From the NCBI GenBank assembly GCA_913056235.1, contig CAJXMW010000001.1, positions 868,001 through 932,000 of the forward strand: a DNA stretch of 64,000 nucleotides, read 5' to 3'. A program made the translations under genes and the position numbers. This DNA comes from an uncultured Fodinibius sp. (GTDB taxonomy: Bacteria; Bacteroidota; Rhodothermia; Balneolales; Balneolaceae). The notes below the pieces were generated by a model. That model had not been told where the DNA came from. It saw only the letters and a list, made by a program, of their open reading frames with translations, and made no database searches. Shown here piece by piece: positions 40,848 to 50,284 of this stretch (positions within the stretch are counted from its first letter, which is position 1; each line of letters opens with the position of its first letter).

Positions 40848-41696
40848 ATGGCTGATCAACAAGGATATGGATTGCTCGAGGGCAAGAAGGGGATCATTTT
40901 TGGCGCCCTTGACGAGCGAAGTATTGCATGGCGTATAGCACTGGCTTGTAAACGAGAAGGCGCAGAATTTGCTCTTTCTAATGCCCCGGTAGCTTTGCGG
41001 TTCGGCGATCTTGATGAATTAGCTGAAGAAACAGGTTCGTCAATTTATCCGTGCGATGTATCCGACGAAGAGGAGGTTGAAGAACTGATGGAAAAGGTGA
41101 AGGATGAGTATGGCAAGATTGATTTTATGCTTCATGCTATCGGGATGTCGCCGAATGTGCGTAAAAATAAGGGCTATGAAGAGTTGAACTACCAATGGCT
41201 GCAGCAAACGCTGGATATTTCAGCAGTGTCGCTGCATAAGATTATCCGCTATGCCGATGAGAAAGAGATCCTGAATGACGGGGCTAGCATTTTGGCGCTC
41301 TCTTACATTGGGGCTCAGCGAATTTTCTCGAAGTACAGCGATATGAATGACGCCAAAGCGCTGCTCGAAAGTATTGCCCGCAACTACGGCAGTCGCCTGG
41401 CCGATCGCGGTATCCGCGTAAATACCGTATCGCAGGCGCCGACCAAAACTTCGGCTGGTAGCGGCATCAAAGGGTTCGACGGCATGTATACTTTTGCTGA
41501 TAAGCTGGCGCCGTTGGGCAATCCCACTGCCGATGAGTGCGCCGACTACTGCGTGACGCTCTTCTCCGATCTGACGCGAAAAGTAACGATGCAGAATCTT
41601 TACCATGATGGCGGATTTGTTACGGCTGGCATCAATGAGGAGATGATCAACGATCTGGCGGAAATGTACGCCGATGAGGAAGGCGAAGAAGAATAA
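40848..41696 (+). CDS. fabI: enoyl-[acyl-carrier-protein] reductase FabI
   Basis: NAD(P)H-dependent reductase of the last step in each fatty acid elongation cycle. The 282-residue short-chain dehydrogenase has the FabI form: GKKGIIFGALDERSIAWRIA (nucleotide loop), YPCDVSDEEEVEELMEKV, DFMLHAIGMSPN, and catalytic Tyr163 and Lys170 in KYSDMNDAK (Y-x6-K). The substrate loop QAPTKTSAGSGIKGFD and the end YHDGGFVTAGI follow. The length and an acidic tail (YADEEGEEE) are slightly beyond the E. coli enzyme (262). It is monocistronic. Confidence 0.96.
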   Translation: MADQQGYGLLEGKKGIIFGALDERSIAWRIALACKREGAEFALSNAPVALRFGDLDELAEETGSSIYPCDVSDEEEVEELMEKVKDEYGKIDFMLHAIGMSPNVRKNKGYEELNYQWLQQTLDISAVSLHKIIRYADEKEILNDGASILALSYIGAQRIFSKYSDMNDAKALLESIARNYGSRLADRGIRVNTVSQAPTKTSAGSGIKGFDGMYTFADKLAPLGNPTADECADYCVTLFSDLTRKVTMQNLYHDGGFVTAGINEEMINDLAEMYADEEGEEE

Positions 41697-41805
41697 AACT
41701 ACATTAGTTTTTTATAGGCTTTAAATCCGTCAGGTTTTAATTTTTCAGATCCCTGGCATTTCCGAAGTGTCGGGGATTTCTATTGATACTAAAGTATTTA
41801 TTACC

Positions 41806-41838
41806 CCTTGCAGGATTCGAAAACCTGCAAGGCTTTTT
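41806..41838 (+). terminator. rho-independent terminator downstream of fabI
   Basis: CCTTGCAGG (41806-41814) pairs perfectly with CCTGCAAGG (41824-41832), followed by CTTTTTAC. A second, weaker hairpin (GATCCC...GGGATT around 41749-41778) lies between it and the fabI stop. Confidence 0.88.
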
Positions 41839-41937
41839 ACATTTCGGTGGCGTTAAAACTTGTTTCCCAGTTTTAATTTTTCCGCAAAAGTAGTTACTTA
41901 CTTATCTACGTTAAACTCCGATCCAAATAGTACTACC

Positions 41938-44397
41938 ATGAAGCGACCGGCACTTCTCCTTTGTGTATTCTTTTTTGCAGTTTCTATAACTACCGCCCAG
42001 GATATTCCCACCATCAGCGAGAAAACTCAGGGGATGACTGAGCAGGAGGGCTATTTTACCTACTACTGGAATGAAGCCAACGGTAAGATCTGGCTGGAGA
42101 TTGACAAGTTTGAAACGGAGTTTTTATACGTGAATTCGCTAACAGCCGGAGTCGGATCCAATGATATCGGCTTGGATCGCAACCAGTTGGGCGATGACCG
42201 TATCGTCTATTTCGAGCGGCGCGGTCCCAAAATCCTGATGGTACAGCCCAACTACTCTTACCGGGCTATTACCGATAATCCCAAGGAGCAGCAGTCGGTG
42301 AGCGATGCTTTTGCCAATTCGGTCTTGTGGGGATTTAAGGTCGCTGCCCAAGAGGATGGTAAGGTGCTGGTGGATATGACAGACTTTTTGTTGCGGGATG
42401 CCCACGGCGTGACCGAAACACTGAAACGCGAAGATGAGGGGAGTTATAGCGTCGAGGATAGCCGATCAGCTATTTATCCCAAGGCGACGATGAACTTTCC
42501 GAAAAATACCGAGTTCGAAGCTACACTTACATTTACAGGCAGTAATCCCGGCGGGCAGGTGCGCTCGGTGACGCCTACTGATGATGCCATAACGGTGCGC
42601 CAGCACCATTCATTGGTAGAGCTTCCGGATGACAATTTCGAGCCGCGTCAGTTTGATCCGCGGGCCGGGTATTTCGGCATCAGCTATCAGGATTACAGTA
42701 CCCCTGTTGGGCAGTCGATCACCAAGCGATTTATCACCAAACACCGGCTTAAGAAGAAAAATCCCGATGCGGAGATGAGCGAAGCCGTCGAGCCCATTGT
42801 ATATTACCTTGATCCCGGGACGCCCGAGCCAGTGCGCAGCGCACTGCTGGATGGCGCTCGGTGGTGGAATCAGGCCTTTGAGGCGGCGGGATACAAAAAT
42901 GCTTTTAAGGTGAAAGTGCTGCCCGACAGCGCGCACCCAATGGACGTGCGATACAATATGATCAACTGGGTGCACCGCTCAACGCGCGGCTGGTCGTACG
43001 GCACCTCGGTGGTGGATCCACGGACGGGAGAGATTATCAAGGGACATGTGCTGTTGGGGTCGTTGCGCGTCCGACAGGATTACCTGATTGCCGAAGGATT
43101 GCTTTCCCCCTACACTGATGGAGCGAATTACGACGAGAATAATCCCATGCTACAGATGGCGCTGGCACGCATTCGTCAGCTTGCCGCCCACGAAGTGGGA
43201 CACACGCTGGGCCTGGCACACAACTTTGCGGCCAGTACCAACAACCGTGCTTCGGTGATGGATTACCCAGCCCCAAAAGTGAATATCACCCAGGACAGCA
43301 CCCTTGATTTATCTGATGCCTATGACACTGGCATTGGTGAGTGGGACAAAGTAGCGATTACCTACGGCTATAAGGATCTGACGGGGTTGCCGAGTGAAGA
43401 GGGAGCCTTGAACAGTATCATCAAAAATGTGATTGAAGACAGCCTGCGATTTATCTCGGATTATGATGCGCGTCCTGCCGGAGGTGCTCATCCGAAAGCC
43501 CACCTATGGGATAACGGTGAAGATGCTGTAGAGCAGCTTCATCATATTATGGATGTCCGTGAGATCGCCCTGCAGAATTTTTCCGAGTCTAATATCCCGA
43601 AGGGTGAACCCATGGCCAAGCTCGAGGATGCGTTGGTGCCCATATATCTTTATCACCGCTACCAGATTGATGGTACGGCCAAGCTGATTGGCGGTCAGCA
43701 TTATACTTATAACCTGCGAGGCGGCCCCTTGCCGGGACCGAAGCCTGTGGCCGACTCAACGCAGCGCGCGGCACTGGATGCCATGCTGCAAACACTGAGT
43801 GCAGATGCACTGGAAATGCCGGACAAGATTATGGATATCATTCCTCCACGTCCGTTGGGATACTATGATTCGCGTGAACTCTTTAATAGTCACACCAACC
43901 CGACCTTTGATCCACTGGGCGCAGCAGAAACTGCGGCGGCCATGTCATCAAAATTATTGTTCAACTCAAATCGTGCAGCGCGTCTTGTTGCGGCGGAAGC
44001 CCGCGATTCGGCGAACCTTGGATTGGGCGATATGCTGGACAAAGTAATCAAAAATACGTGGCAACAGCCGGTTGAAACAGGTTATGAAGGGGCTGTGCAA
44101 AATACGATCAATCATGTCGTACTATTTCAGATGATGAACTTGGCGGCAGATGAAGGAGCCTCCTCACAGGTACGCGCGGTTACGAACTTTAAGCTGGAAG
44201 AGCTTCGCGAGTGGATGCGAAACCAGGCTGAAAACGGTCCGGGAGGCCAACAGCGCAAAGCTTCGTTGTTATATGGCTATCGAACGTTGCAGCAGTTTAA
44301 AGACAAGGGCGAAATGTTTATGCCAACGCCGGCACTGTCGCCGCCTCCGGGATCGCCGATCGGAAGTGGCAGAGGTCTGCTCGATTGCGGGCTGTAG
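41938..44397 (+). CDS. secreted zinc metalloprotease, DUF5117/DUF4953 family
   Basis: An 819-residue exported protease. I start at ATG 41938 (MKRPALLLCVFFFAVSITTAQ), since the longer frame lacks a signal. Residues about 30-220 match the DUF5117 part (FTYYWNEANGKIWLEIDKFE, NDIGLDRNQLGDDRIVYFER). The catalytic part holds HEVGHTLGLAH (His418, Glu419, His422, His428), the metzincin HExxHxxGxxH pattern, with the Met-turn probably in SVMDYP. The DUF4953 region (WARNING-free linear match from WGDGEW-like IGEWDKVAITYGYKDL to the end) follows. Probably degrades external or periplasmic proteins. It stands alone after two hairpins. Confidence 0.9.
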   Translation: MKRPALLLCVFFFAVSITTAQDIPTISEKTQGMTEQEGYFTYYWNEANGKIWLEIDKFETEFLYVNSLTAGVGSNDIGLDRNQLGDDRIVYFERRGPKILMVQPNYSYRAITDNPKEQQSVSDAFANSVLWGFKVAAQEDGKVLVDMTDFLLRDAHGVTETLKREDEGSYSVEDSRSAIYPKATMNFPKNTEFEATLTFTGSNPGGQVRSVTPTDDAITVRQHHSLVELPDDNFEPRQFDPRAGYFGISYQDYSTPVGQSITKRFITKHRLKKKNPDAEMSEAVEPIVYYLDPGTPEPVRSALLDGARWWNQAFEAAGYKNAFKVKVLPDSAHPMDVRYNMINWVHRSTRGWSYGTSVVDPRTGEIIKGHVLLGSLRVRQDYLIAEGLLSPYTDGANYDENNPMLQMALARIRQLAAHEVGHTLGLAHNFAASTNNRASVMDYPAPKVNITQDSTLDLSDAYDTGIGEWDKVAITYGYKDLTGLPSEEGALNSIIKNVIEDSLRFISDYDARPAGGAHPKAHLWDNGEDAVEQLHHIMDVREIALQNFSESNIPKGEPMAKLEDALVPIYLYHRYQIDGTAKLIGGQHYTYNLRGGPLPGPKPVADSTQRAALDAMLQTLSADALEMPDKIMDIIPPRPLGYYDSRELFNSHTNPTFDPLGAAETAAAMSSKLLFNSNRAARLVAAEARDSANLGLGDMLDKVIKNTWQQPVETGYEGAVQNTINHVVLFQMMNLAADEGASSQVRAVTNFKLEELREWMRNQAENGPGGQQRKASLLYGYRTLQQFKDKGEMFMPTPALSPPPGSPIGSGRGLLDCGL

Positions 44398-44445
44398 TTT
44401 TGTAAAAGCTGTATGGATCATCCATAGATAGTAGTATTTTTATCT

Positions 44446-44470
44446 GGTTGCGTAGCTTTGCTGCGCAACC
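44446..44470 (+). terminator. hairpin downstream of the metalloprotease
   Basis: GGTTGCGTAG (44446-44455) pairs with CTGCGCAACC (44461-44470) with one T-G wobble and a CTTTG loop. The following TATTATACTC is not a proper T-run, so termination is only likely. Confidence 0.6.
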
Positions 44471-44513
44471 TATTATACTCTTAAAACTTCTTATTTGATC
44501 AAAATAGATCTCG

Positions 44514-45113
44514 ATGATCAGTCCCCAAGAACTGCTTAATGGATACGCCAACGGGATTTTTCCGATGGCTGATTCACGGGAAGATCCCGAAGCCAAGTGG
44601 TACACCTCGCGGCAGCGCGGTATTATTCCGTTGGACAAGTTCCACGTGTCGTCCAATGTACAGCGCATCGTGCGCAACCATCACTACAATATCAAGTTTG
44701 ATTATGCCTTCCAGGACGTGATGGAAGCCTGTGCCAGTCGTAACTCCACGTGGATATCTGAGGAAATTATAAACTCCTTTTGCCAGCTTCATGAGCGCGG
44801 TCATGCCCACTCGGTAAGTGTTTATGATCAACAATGGGAGCTGGTGGGTGGTCAGTATGGCGTATCGCTGGGGGCGGCCTTTTTTGGGGAATCGATGTTT
44901 GGCTGGGCCAAGGAAGCTTCGAAAGTGGCGCTGTACTGGACGCATCAAGCGTTGCAGCAGGGTGGATTTGAGCTCTGGGATACCCAATTCTGGACCGAGC
45001 ACCTGGCGCAGTTCGGCTGTATCGCAATCTCAGCCGAGGAGTACGATAAGCGATTGGAGTCAGCTCTACGAGAGCAAGCAGAATTTAAAGCCGTTTCGAC
45101 TGAAAAAGTGTAG
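44514..45113 (+). CDS. aat: leucyl/phenylalanyl-tRNA-protein transferase
   Basis: Cytoplasmic N-end-rule enzyme that adds Leu or Phe from tRNA to proteins with N-terminal Arg or Lys, marking them for ClpS/ClpAP. The 199-residue protein shows the family blocks GYANGIFPMAD, WYTSRQRGIIPLDKFHVS, FQDVMEACAS, TWISEEIINSFCQLHERGHA, VGGQYGVSLGAAFFGESMF and LWDTQFWTEHLAQFGCIAI. It ends with a short non-conserved tail. No clp genes are in the window. Confidence 0.96.
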   Translation: MISPQELLNGYANGIFPMADSREDPEAKWYTSRQRGIIPLDKFHVSSNVQRIVRNHHYNIKFDYAFQDVMEACASRNSTWISEEIINSFCQLHERGHAHSVSVYDQQWELVGGQYGVSLGAAFFGESMFGWAKEASKVALYWTHQALQQGGFELWDTQFWTEHLAQFGCIAISAEEYDKRLESALREQAEFKAVSTEKV

Positions 45114-45249
45114 CCTATCTCAAAGTGGACTTCAGGTATTTTGTTAAAAAGATGAGGTGTAATACACTTGTGAGTGTACCACATCAAAATAGGCATTCTT
45201 TAACGTTACTCGGTTTTGTTGAACTGGCTATTGATCATTGTAAACTGTT

Positions 45250-46452
45250 CTAATATTCACGAACCTGAATTTTGTCAATGGCCTGCTCGCGACCCATGGA
45301 TCCTTTGTCGATTGCAGCCAGCGTCGATTTCTGGACCTGAAGGTCGAGGTGTTCTGGAATCTCTTTGTATCGGGTGTTGATGTTGACGGAGACCATAATG
45401 TGATGGTTGGACTGTATAGAGCGAAGTGTGCGTCCGTAATCTACTAGATACTCTTTCAGATCGCTAATAAATTGGTCATATGCCTTGAGGACTTCTTCTT
45501 TGGTTTGTCCTTGTCTTTTTGAGAACTCCACCGCTTTTGCAGAATCGCTTAAACTGCGAACGTCAACACGTTGTGACTTGCTATCCTTGCCAGCATCATT
45601 GAAAACATTGATAGCCCGTATTTTGTCAATAACTGCAAATGAGTTGCTGGAATAACGCGCATCAAACGAAAAGAAAGCGCCAAAGTTATCCAGCTTGAGG
45701 TAATCGACCGATCCCGTTACGCGGAATGATTTTTCGTCGGACTCTTCAAAAGCCGTTTTAAAAATATTGGCCATCACCTTCATGTCCATTTGTTTTTGGC
45801 TAGTCTCCGTCGTGGTGTTGATGTCCAGCCTGTTGCGAAACTGCTCTTCATTCAAATTTCCGGCTCGATAAGCCTGGAGATCACTTTTTGTAGCTATTAC
45901 AGAAATCGTTGGTAGTTGTTCGTCCGGGGCTTTTTCTTTGTCATCCGATGACCGGAAAAAATCAATTCGGGGGCCTCTGTCTGTACGGGAATCGTATATA
46001 ACCATGATCTTGTCATCGTCCGAAAGTTGACCAATCGTTGAGCCATAATCCTTCAAAAATTCGATAATTCTATTTGAGATCGATTCTTCTGTGACTTTTA
46101 CGCCTTTGCTATCATCTCCGTATTGAAAGCTATAGGAGAAGCTGTTTTTATCATCTTGAAACAAGATAAACGGTCGGCGGCCCGTAGAAATATTTAAAAT
46201 GATACCGTATCCCGGCAGATACGTACCGCGGATATCATTTTGTCCAAAGTGGAATTCTCCTATAGAATGGACGCGTATGTTGTCATGGCTTCCTTTCATT
46301 TGGGTTTTAAACATCTCCTGCAAAATGTTCTTCATAATATTGATATCGCGATTCATGCGATTGGTATCAATATCCTGAGCAAGTATCGATTGCAGCCCAA
46401 ATATTAACGTAAGCGATACAATCGAGAGGGTGAGTTTTTGGATGTATTTCAT
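45250..46452 (-). CDS. secreted protein of unknown function with internal duplication
   Basis: A 400-residue exported protein (signal MKYIQKLTLSIVSLTLIFGL, cleavage after ILAQ) with a good ribosome site (AAGGAG). Two halves of about 180 residues look like repeats. Each opens with a helix (IMKNILQEMFKTQMKG; VMANIFKTAFEESDE), continues with a strand pair (GTYLPGYGIILNIS; FGAFFSFDARYSS), and ends with a helix and strand (LKDYGSTIGQLSDDDKIMVI; LVDYGRTLRSIQSNHHIMVS). I recognise no family. It is third in the operon after the sigma and anti-sigma genes, so it may be a target of, or a signal input to, that system (inference). Confidence 0.75.
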   Translation of the reverse strand: MKYIQKLTLSIVSLTLIFGLQSILAQDIDTNRMNRDINIMKNILQEMFKTQMKGSHDNIRVHSIGEFHFGQNDIRGTYLPGYGIILNISTGRRPFILFQDDKNSFSYSFQYGDDSKGVKVTEESISNRIIEFLKDYGSTIGQLSDDDKIMVIYDSRTDRGPRIDFFRSSDDKEKAPDEQLPTISVIATKSDLQAYRAGNLNEEQFRNRLDINTTTETSQKQMDMKVMANIFKTAFEESDEKSFRVTGSVDYLKLDNFGAFFSFDARYSSNSFAVIDKIRAINVFNDAGKDSKSQRVDVRSLSDSAKAVEFSKRQGQTKEEVLKAYDQFISDLKEYLVDYGRTLRSIQSNHHIMVSVNINTRYKEIPEHLDLQVQKSTLAAIDKGSMGREQAIDKIQVREY

Positions 46453-46478
46453 GGCTGTATCTCCTTTTTACATTAGTT

Positions 46479-47141
46479 TTAATCTCCTGTACTCACGGTT
46501 TGTAACACCTGTCCCAGGTATTCGTTGGTTTGTCGCAGGCGATAGTTGGTATTTTGTTGGAGCTCGTCGAGCGTCTGATCAACCAGCTGAAGGTCATTGA
46601 TACGCTGCTCCTGGAAGTAAGTGACCATTTTTTTCAGCTGCTCTCTGTTTTGCCTGTGGATAGACTCGGTATATTTTGATAGTGTTGCTGCATTTTCTTC
46701 GCGAAGTTTTTGGACCAAAGCTTCAGCTTCTTGATTGGATAGGCCAGTGTTTACAGTAGGGGTGTATCCCATGCTGATGGCAATGCCTTTGCCTGTAGTT
46801 TCGACATGTAGTTGGGCCACGGATCCTGTTATCAGCAGCAGGATAATTATCGCAGCGGCTGCCAGCACACTTTTACCAAAAAATGAATCTGGTGCCAGTT
46901 GTTTGGCCTGCTGCCACCATCGCCCGAAGGTGCGATCATTTGGTTCTACCATCAAAAGCTGTTGGTCGGGATTGAGTTCGGGCATCCGTTGCAGCAATGA
47001 GCGTGTTTCTTGTAGCTCTTGCAGTTCCTTTCGCAGTTTGGGATGATTTTCGAGATAAGTTTCCAGTTTTGAGCGCTCCTCATCACTGATCTCATCATAG
47101 AGATAATCCATAAAGAGCGAGCGGGCTAGTTGATCATTCAT
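46479..47141 (-). CDS. anti-sigma factor
   Basis: A 220-residue single-pass membrane protein. I start at ATG 47141 (MNDQLARSLFMDYLYDEIS), which overlaps the sigma gene end by 8 bp, the usual coupling of a sigma/anti-sigma pair. Residues about 1-60 form a zinc-finger-like anti-sigma domain in which the usual His-x3-Cys-x2-Cys is absent, leaving helices such as EERSKLETYLENHPKLRKEL. A transmembrane segment follows (about 95-112, VLAAAAIIILLLITGS), then a periplasmic coiled coil (QKLREENAATLSKYTE, NREQLKKMVTYFQEQR). It likely holds the ECF sigma factor at the membrane. Confidence 0.85.
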   Translation of the reverse strand: MNDQLARSLFMDYLYDEISDEERSKLETYLENHPKLRKELQELQETRSLLQRMPELNPDQQLLMVEPNDRTFGRWWQQAKQLAPDSFFGKSVLAAAAIIILLLITGSVAQLHVETTGKGIAISMGYTPTVNTGLSNQEAEALVQKLREENAATLSKYTESIHRQNREQLKKMVTYFQEQRINDLQLVDQTLDELQQNTNYRLRQTNEYLGQVLQTVSTGD

Positions 47142-47706
47142 AACGTAAAGCCTCCAGTTCGATATTCCATTGTTCAAAAAGAGTTCGTAATTTCTTCAGT
47201 CCGTAATAAAGCCGTGATTTAACCGTATTTTCGGGCTCTCCCAGCACCTCGGCAATCTCGCGGAATTTGAGCCCTTCGTATTCCTTCATTATCACCACGA
47301 TGCGTTGTTCGGCAGGAATCTGCCGAAGCGCCAGCTGCAAAATGGATTCCAGATCCTCTTGCTGGACTAGCTGATCGGGATTCGAGGATAGGTTTTCGGC
47401 CACCGGATGCTTGGGCAGTGCCTCCATGGATGCCGACCGGCGTCGGCTGGCGCATTTCGTTTCATCTAGGCAAAGGTTGTTGGCAATACGGTAGATCCAG
47501 GCAGAAAACTTATCCGTATTCTCCAGGGTATTCAGTTTTTTATATGCTTTGATAAAGGTTTTTTGGGTGATTTCAGAAGCCTCATCATGGCTGGCAAAGT
47601 AGCGATAAGCGAAGCGATGAATGCGCTGCTGCCATCGCTTTACCAGGCGGTTGAACGCCTCCATGTCGCCATTGCGAAAGTTTTCTATGAGTTTTGCATC
47701 ATTCAT
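47134..47706 (-). CDS. ECF RNA polymerase sigma factor
   Basis: A 190-residue sigma-70 family extracytoplasmic-function factor. ATG 47706 has a ribosome site (GGAG) 8-10 bp before it and starts MNDAKLIENFRNGDMEAFN; an alternative GTG 24 bp upstream adds nothing conserved. Region 2 is FAYRYFASHDEASEITQKTF with FSAWIYRIANNLCLDE. Region 4 is PAEQRIVVIMKEYEGLKFRE with AEVLGEPENTVKSRLYYGLK. It is the first gene of a minus-strand operon with its anti-sigma factor and a secreted protein, and is divergent from the DUF4249/TonB module. Confidence 0.93.
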   Translation of the reverse strand: MNDAKLIENFRNGDMEAFNRLVKRWQQRIHRFAYRYFASHDEASEITQKTFIKAYKKLNTLENTDKFSAWIYRIANNLCLDETKCASRRRSASMEALPKHPVAENLSSNPDQLVQQEDLESILQLALRQIPAEQRIVVIMKEYEGLKFREIAEVLGEPENTVKSRLYYGLKKLRTLFEQWNIELEALRYE

Positions 47707-47943
47707 TAAAATACTCCGGGAGTTTACCAACTACTGTTTGGCAACAGCATGTTACTTGCCGTACATAGGTAAGACGGCATAGTACACAAAATAGTTTTAA
47801 AAAATCTGTACTCCTTTCAGATCTTAATATTTGCTTTTTGTCGAATCTTGCACTTGATTTACGATAGGAAGGATCAAACCTTAGTTTTAACTCAATTCTT
47901 CAGTCAGAATGTAAATGCCTGGAGATTGAATAGCTTTATTGGC

Positions 47944-48843
47944 ATGGTGCAAGCAAATCACAACGTTGGAACCCTGTTACTAATAAGTTGCATTTCGTTA
48001 CTATATATAGGTTGTGAGCCTTCCTTCGATCCAATCCACGAAAACGATCGTCACTATTCTGTATTCGGATATCTGAATGCCTCGGCCGACACTCAGTTTG
48101 TGCGCATCGAAAAGCTTCGCGACAGCCTGGCTACGGGTACACTAACCAAGCTTGATGCTACGGTAACGCTCACCAATACATCCACCGGGCAAACGGTCAC
48201 CATGCAGGATTCGCTGTTTGAATATCCCCAGGGTCGGGCTCACAATTATTATACTACGATGGAGATTGTCCCCAACGGTTCGTATAAACTGGTGGTCAAG
48301 GGACCGGCGGGTACCAGCAGTGTGGATGTAGAAATTCCGGATGTGTTTCCAGAGCCTCAGCTGCTCGATCCGCCCGATGAAGATCCCTTTGTGGTAGTTC
48401 GCGGCATTGAACGGCTCGTGGGTGCCAAAATCATCTATAATTCTTGTGTGAATTGTATCTGTGGGTCACCGGCAACGGATCCACCGCCCTGTCCGGCAAA
48501 GCCTTATATTCGGGAGATGGATTTTTATTCTCTCGCTGATACTACGTCCTTTGACAATGGAATAATTCGGGTACCTATTGATAGCCTGGAAGATCGTCAG
48601 GAAATCGAAATGGAATATCCGCCAAACAGGGAATTTACAATCACAAATTACAGGATGATGATTGCAGCGGGTACAGACCAGTGGCCCGATTTTATTGCGC
48701 TTGATCAAGAAGCAGCGGGCCTGCCGGATGTAGCCACCAATGTTGAGGGTGGAACAGGATTTCTGGGTGGAATAATAAGCGATACATTAACCATTGGCAC
48801 GCAATCTGATTTTCCCTGCAGAAAATGCCCCGAACAAGATTAG
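47944..48843 (+). CDS. DUF4249 family lipoprotein 1
   Basis: A 299-residue outer-membrane lipoprotein. ATG 47944 starts a clean SPII signal (Cys24 in LLYIGC). The body matches DUF4249: SVFGYLNASADTQFVRIEKL, DATVTLTNTSTGQTVTMQDS, YTTMEIVPNGSYKLVV, VEIPDVFPEPQ and, near the end, TDQWPDFIALDQEAAGLPD. A cysteine cluster occurs mid-protein (SCVNCICGSPATDPPPCPAK). DUF4249 lipoproteins usually accompany TonB-dependent receptors as surface partners, and one lies downstream here. Ligand unknown. Confidence 0.9.
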   Translation: MVQANHNVGTLLLISCISLLYIGCEPSFDPIHENDRHYSVFGYLNASADTQFVRIEKLRDSLATGTLTKLDATVTLTNTSTGQTVTMQDSLFEYPQGRAHNYYTTMEIVPNGSYKLVVKGPAGTSSVDVEIPDVFPEPQLLDPPDEDPFVVVRGIERLVGAKIIYNSCVNCICGSPATDPPPCPAKPYIREMDFYSLADTTSFDNGIIRVPIDSLEDRQEIEMEYPPNREFTITNYRMMIAAGTDQWPDFIALDQEAAGLPDVATNVEGGTGFLGGIISDTLTIGTQSDFPCRKCPEQD

Positions 48844-49019
48844 AGTTACTGGTGCGGGATAATTATTCCACGTCTAATCTGTGATGCCCACCACTGGAAA
48901 AATATGACATGCATCCTGCCCCGAGTAGTTTCATTTGATCACATAAATACGCGTCTGATAACAAATTTATTGTAACAGCATATCTTCGGTAGGATCTTCA
49001 TTTTTTCGAAGTGAAAAAA

Positions 49020-49931
49020 ATGACATTCCATATGCATTCAGGAACAACAGTTTTTCGCCTGCGTATTCAAATGTTACTGGCGATAATTTGCATGGCCGTT
49101 TTATTCACTGGCTGCGATCCCGCGTTTAATCCCATTCAACATAACGACCGCTATTTTTCTGTATTCGGATACTTGAATGCCTCAGCCGATACCCAGTTTG
49201 TGCGTATAGAAAAACTGCGCGACGGTAGGGCAACCGATTCGCCGTTGGAGCTGGATGCCGAAGTTACTCTCAGCAATATCTCAACCGGCCAGACAGTTGC
49301 AATGCAAGATTCGATCTTCGAGTACTACCAGCAAGGAAGGGCGCACAACTTTTATACGACGATGGATATCCATCCAAACCAAAAGTATCGTCTGGAGATT
49401 AATGGAAAAGAAGGTGCCAGTAGTGTGGAAGTGGAGGTCCCCGACTTATTTCCTGAGCCTACTGTGTTAGCCAATGATGAAAACCGTACTTCTGTAAAGA
49501 TGCACGATATCAATCGGCTAATAAGTGTAAAGACTATTTTTTATACTTGCTCGGGAAAAACGGGCTGCGGGTGTAAAAAACCCATACGCTATACATATTC
49601 GCACCTGAGGGACACCTTGCAGATGAATGATGGTAGTGTGAAAGCCAAGGTAAACTTACTGAAAGAAAAAAAGGCTATTGCTACTAATTATCCGGCCATG
49701 GATTCTAATCCTAACGTGATAAAATATTATATAACGAAGTATGATGTTGGAGTAGCGGGAGGTAACGCTGGATGGCCGAATTACCTTGACCTCAACCCTG
49801 AAGAAGTTGCCCTGCCTGAGGTGGCAACCAATATCAATAATGGGGTTGGCTATCTTGGCGGCATTGTCAGCGATACTTTAAATATGCTCAGTACCTGTTC
49901 CGAGGTAACGGTTCGCAGGGATGAGTTGTAG
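49020..49931 (+). CDS. DUF4249 family lipoprotein 2
   Basis: A 303-residue paralogue of the 47944 gene: lipobox VLFTGC, then SVFGYLNASADTQFVRIEKL (identical to copy 1 over these 20 residues), DAEVTLSNISTGQTVAMQDS, YTTMDIHPNQKYRLEI and VEVPDLFPEPT, ending ATNINNGVGYLGGIVSD. Its mid-protein cluster is CSGKTGCGCKKPIR. The start is uncertain between GTG 49011 and ATG 49020; I use the ATG. It sits 176 bp after copy 1, long enough for a separate promoter. Confidence 0.88.
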   Translation: MTFHMHSGTTVFRLRIQMLLAIICMAVLFTGCDPAFNPIQHNDRYFSVFGYLNASADTQFVRIEKLRDGRATDSPLELDAEVTLSNISTGQTVAMQDSIFEYYQQGRAHNFYTTMDIHPNQKYRLEINGKEGASSVEVEVPDLFPEPTVLANDENRTSVKMHDINRLISVKTIFYTCSGKTGCGCKKPIRYTYSHLRDTLQMNDGSVKAKVNLLKEKKAIATNYPAMDSNPNVIKYYITKYDVGVAGGNAGWPNYLDLNPEEVALPEVATNINNGVGYLGGIVSDTLNMLSTCSEVTVRRDEL

Positions 49932-50284
49932 TAAAAGGGTACTACGGTATTTGATCTTTAATAGGCAAAAATAGGACTGAATTACTGGTCAGTTTATGAG
50001 TGATACTCTTCATCTTGATAAGAATATATGTACACATTGTATATCGTGTAGCCGTGATTTGGTTTCTTGTGAGCTAGAACGTAATAAGCTGTAACAAAAT
50101 AATTCCTTTTGTCACAGATAATGGCTTTTTATACCAGTATATCACTCTTTGTACCTGGGGATGCGGGTTGGAGACATACGCTACTTGCATTTGGAAGCTG
50201 CTTATATTTGATTGAATATCAGTCCATAAGCACAGTCGCCCACATCGAATAAAAAGAAGAGTATTTGGGAACCAGGATTGTAGC
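49932..50284. other. gap between DUF4249 genes 2 and 3
   Basis: About 350 bp with no supported gene. An imperfect hairpin lies at 50089-50117 (CTGTAACAAAA with TTTTGTCACAG, one mismatch). A minus-strand frame here lacks any family resemblance. Confidence 0.4.

Noticed and set aside
41806-41838. tRNA T-arm (GATTCGAAAAC) suggestion
   Set aside because: The TTCGA lies in the loop of a simple terminator hairpin; no acceptor, D or anticodon arms can be drawn.
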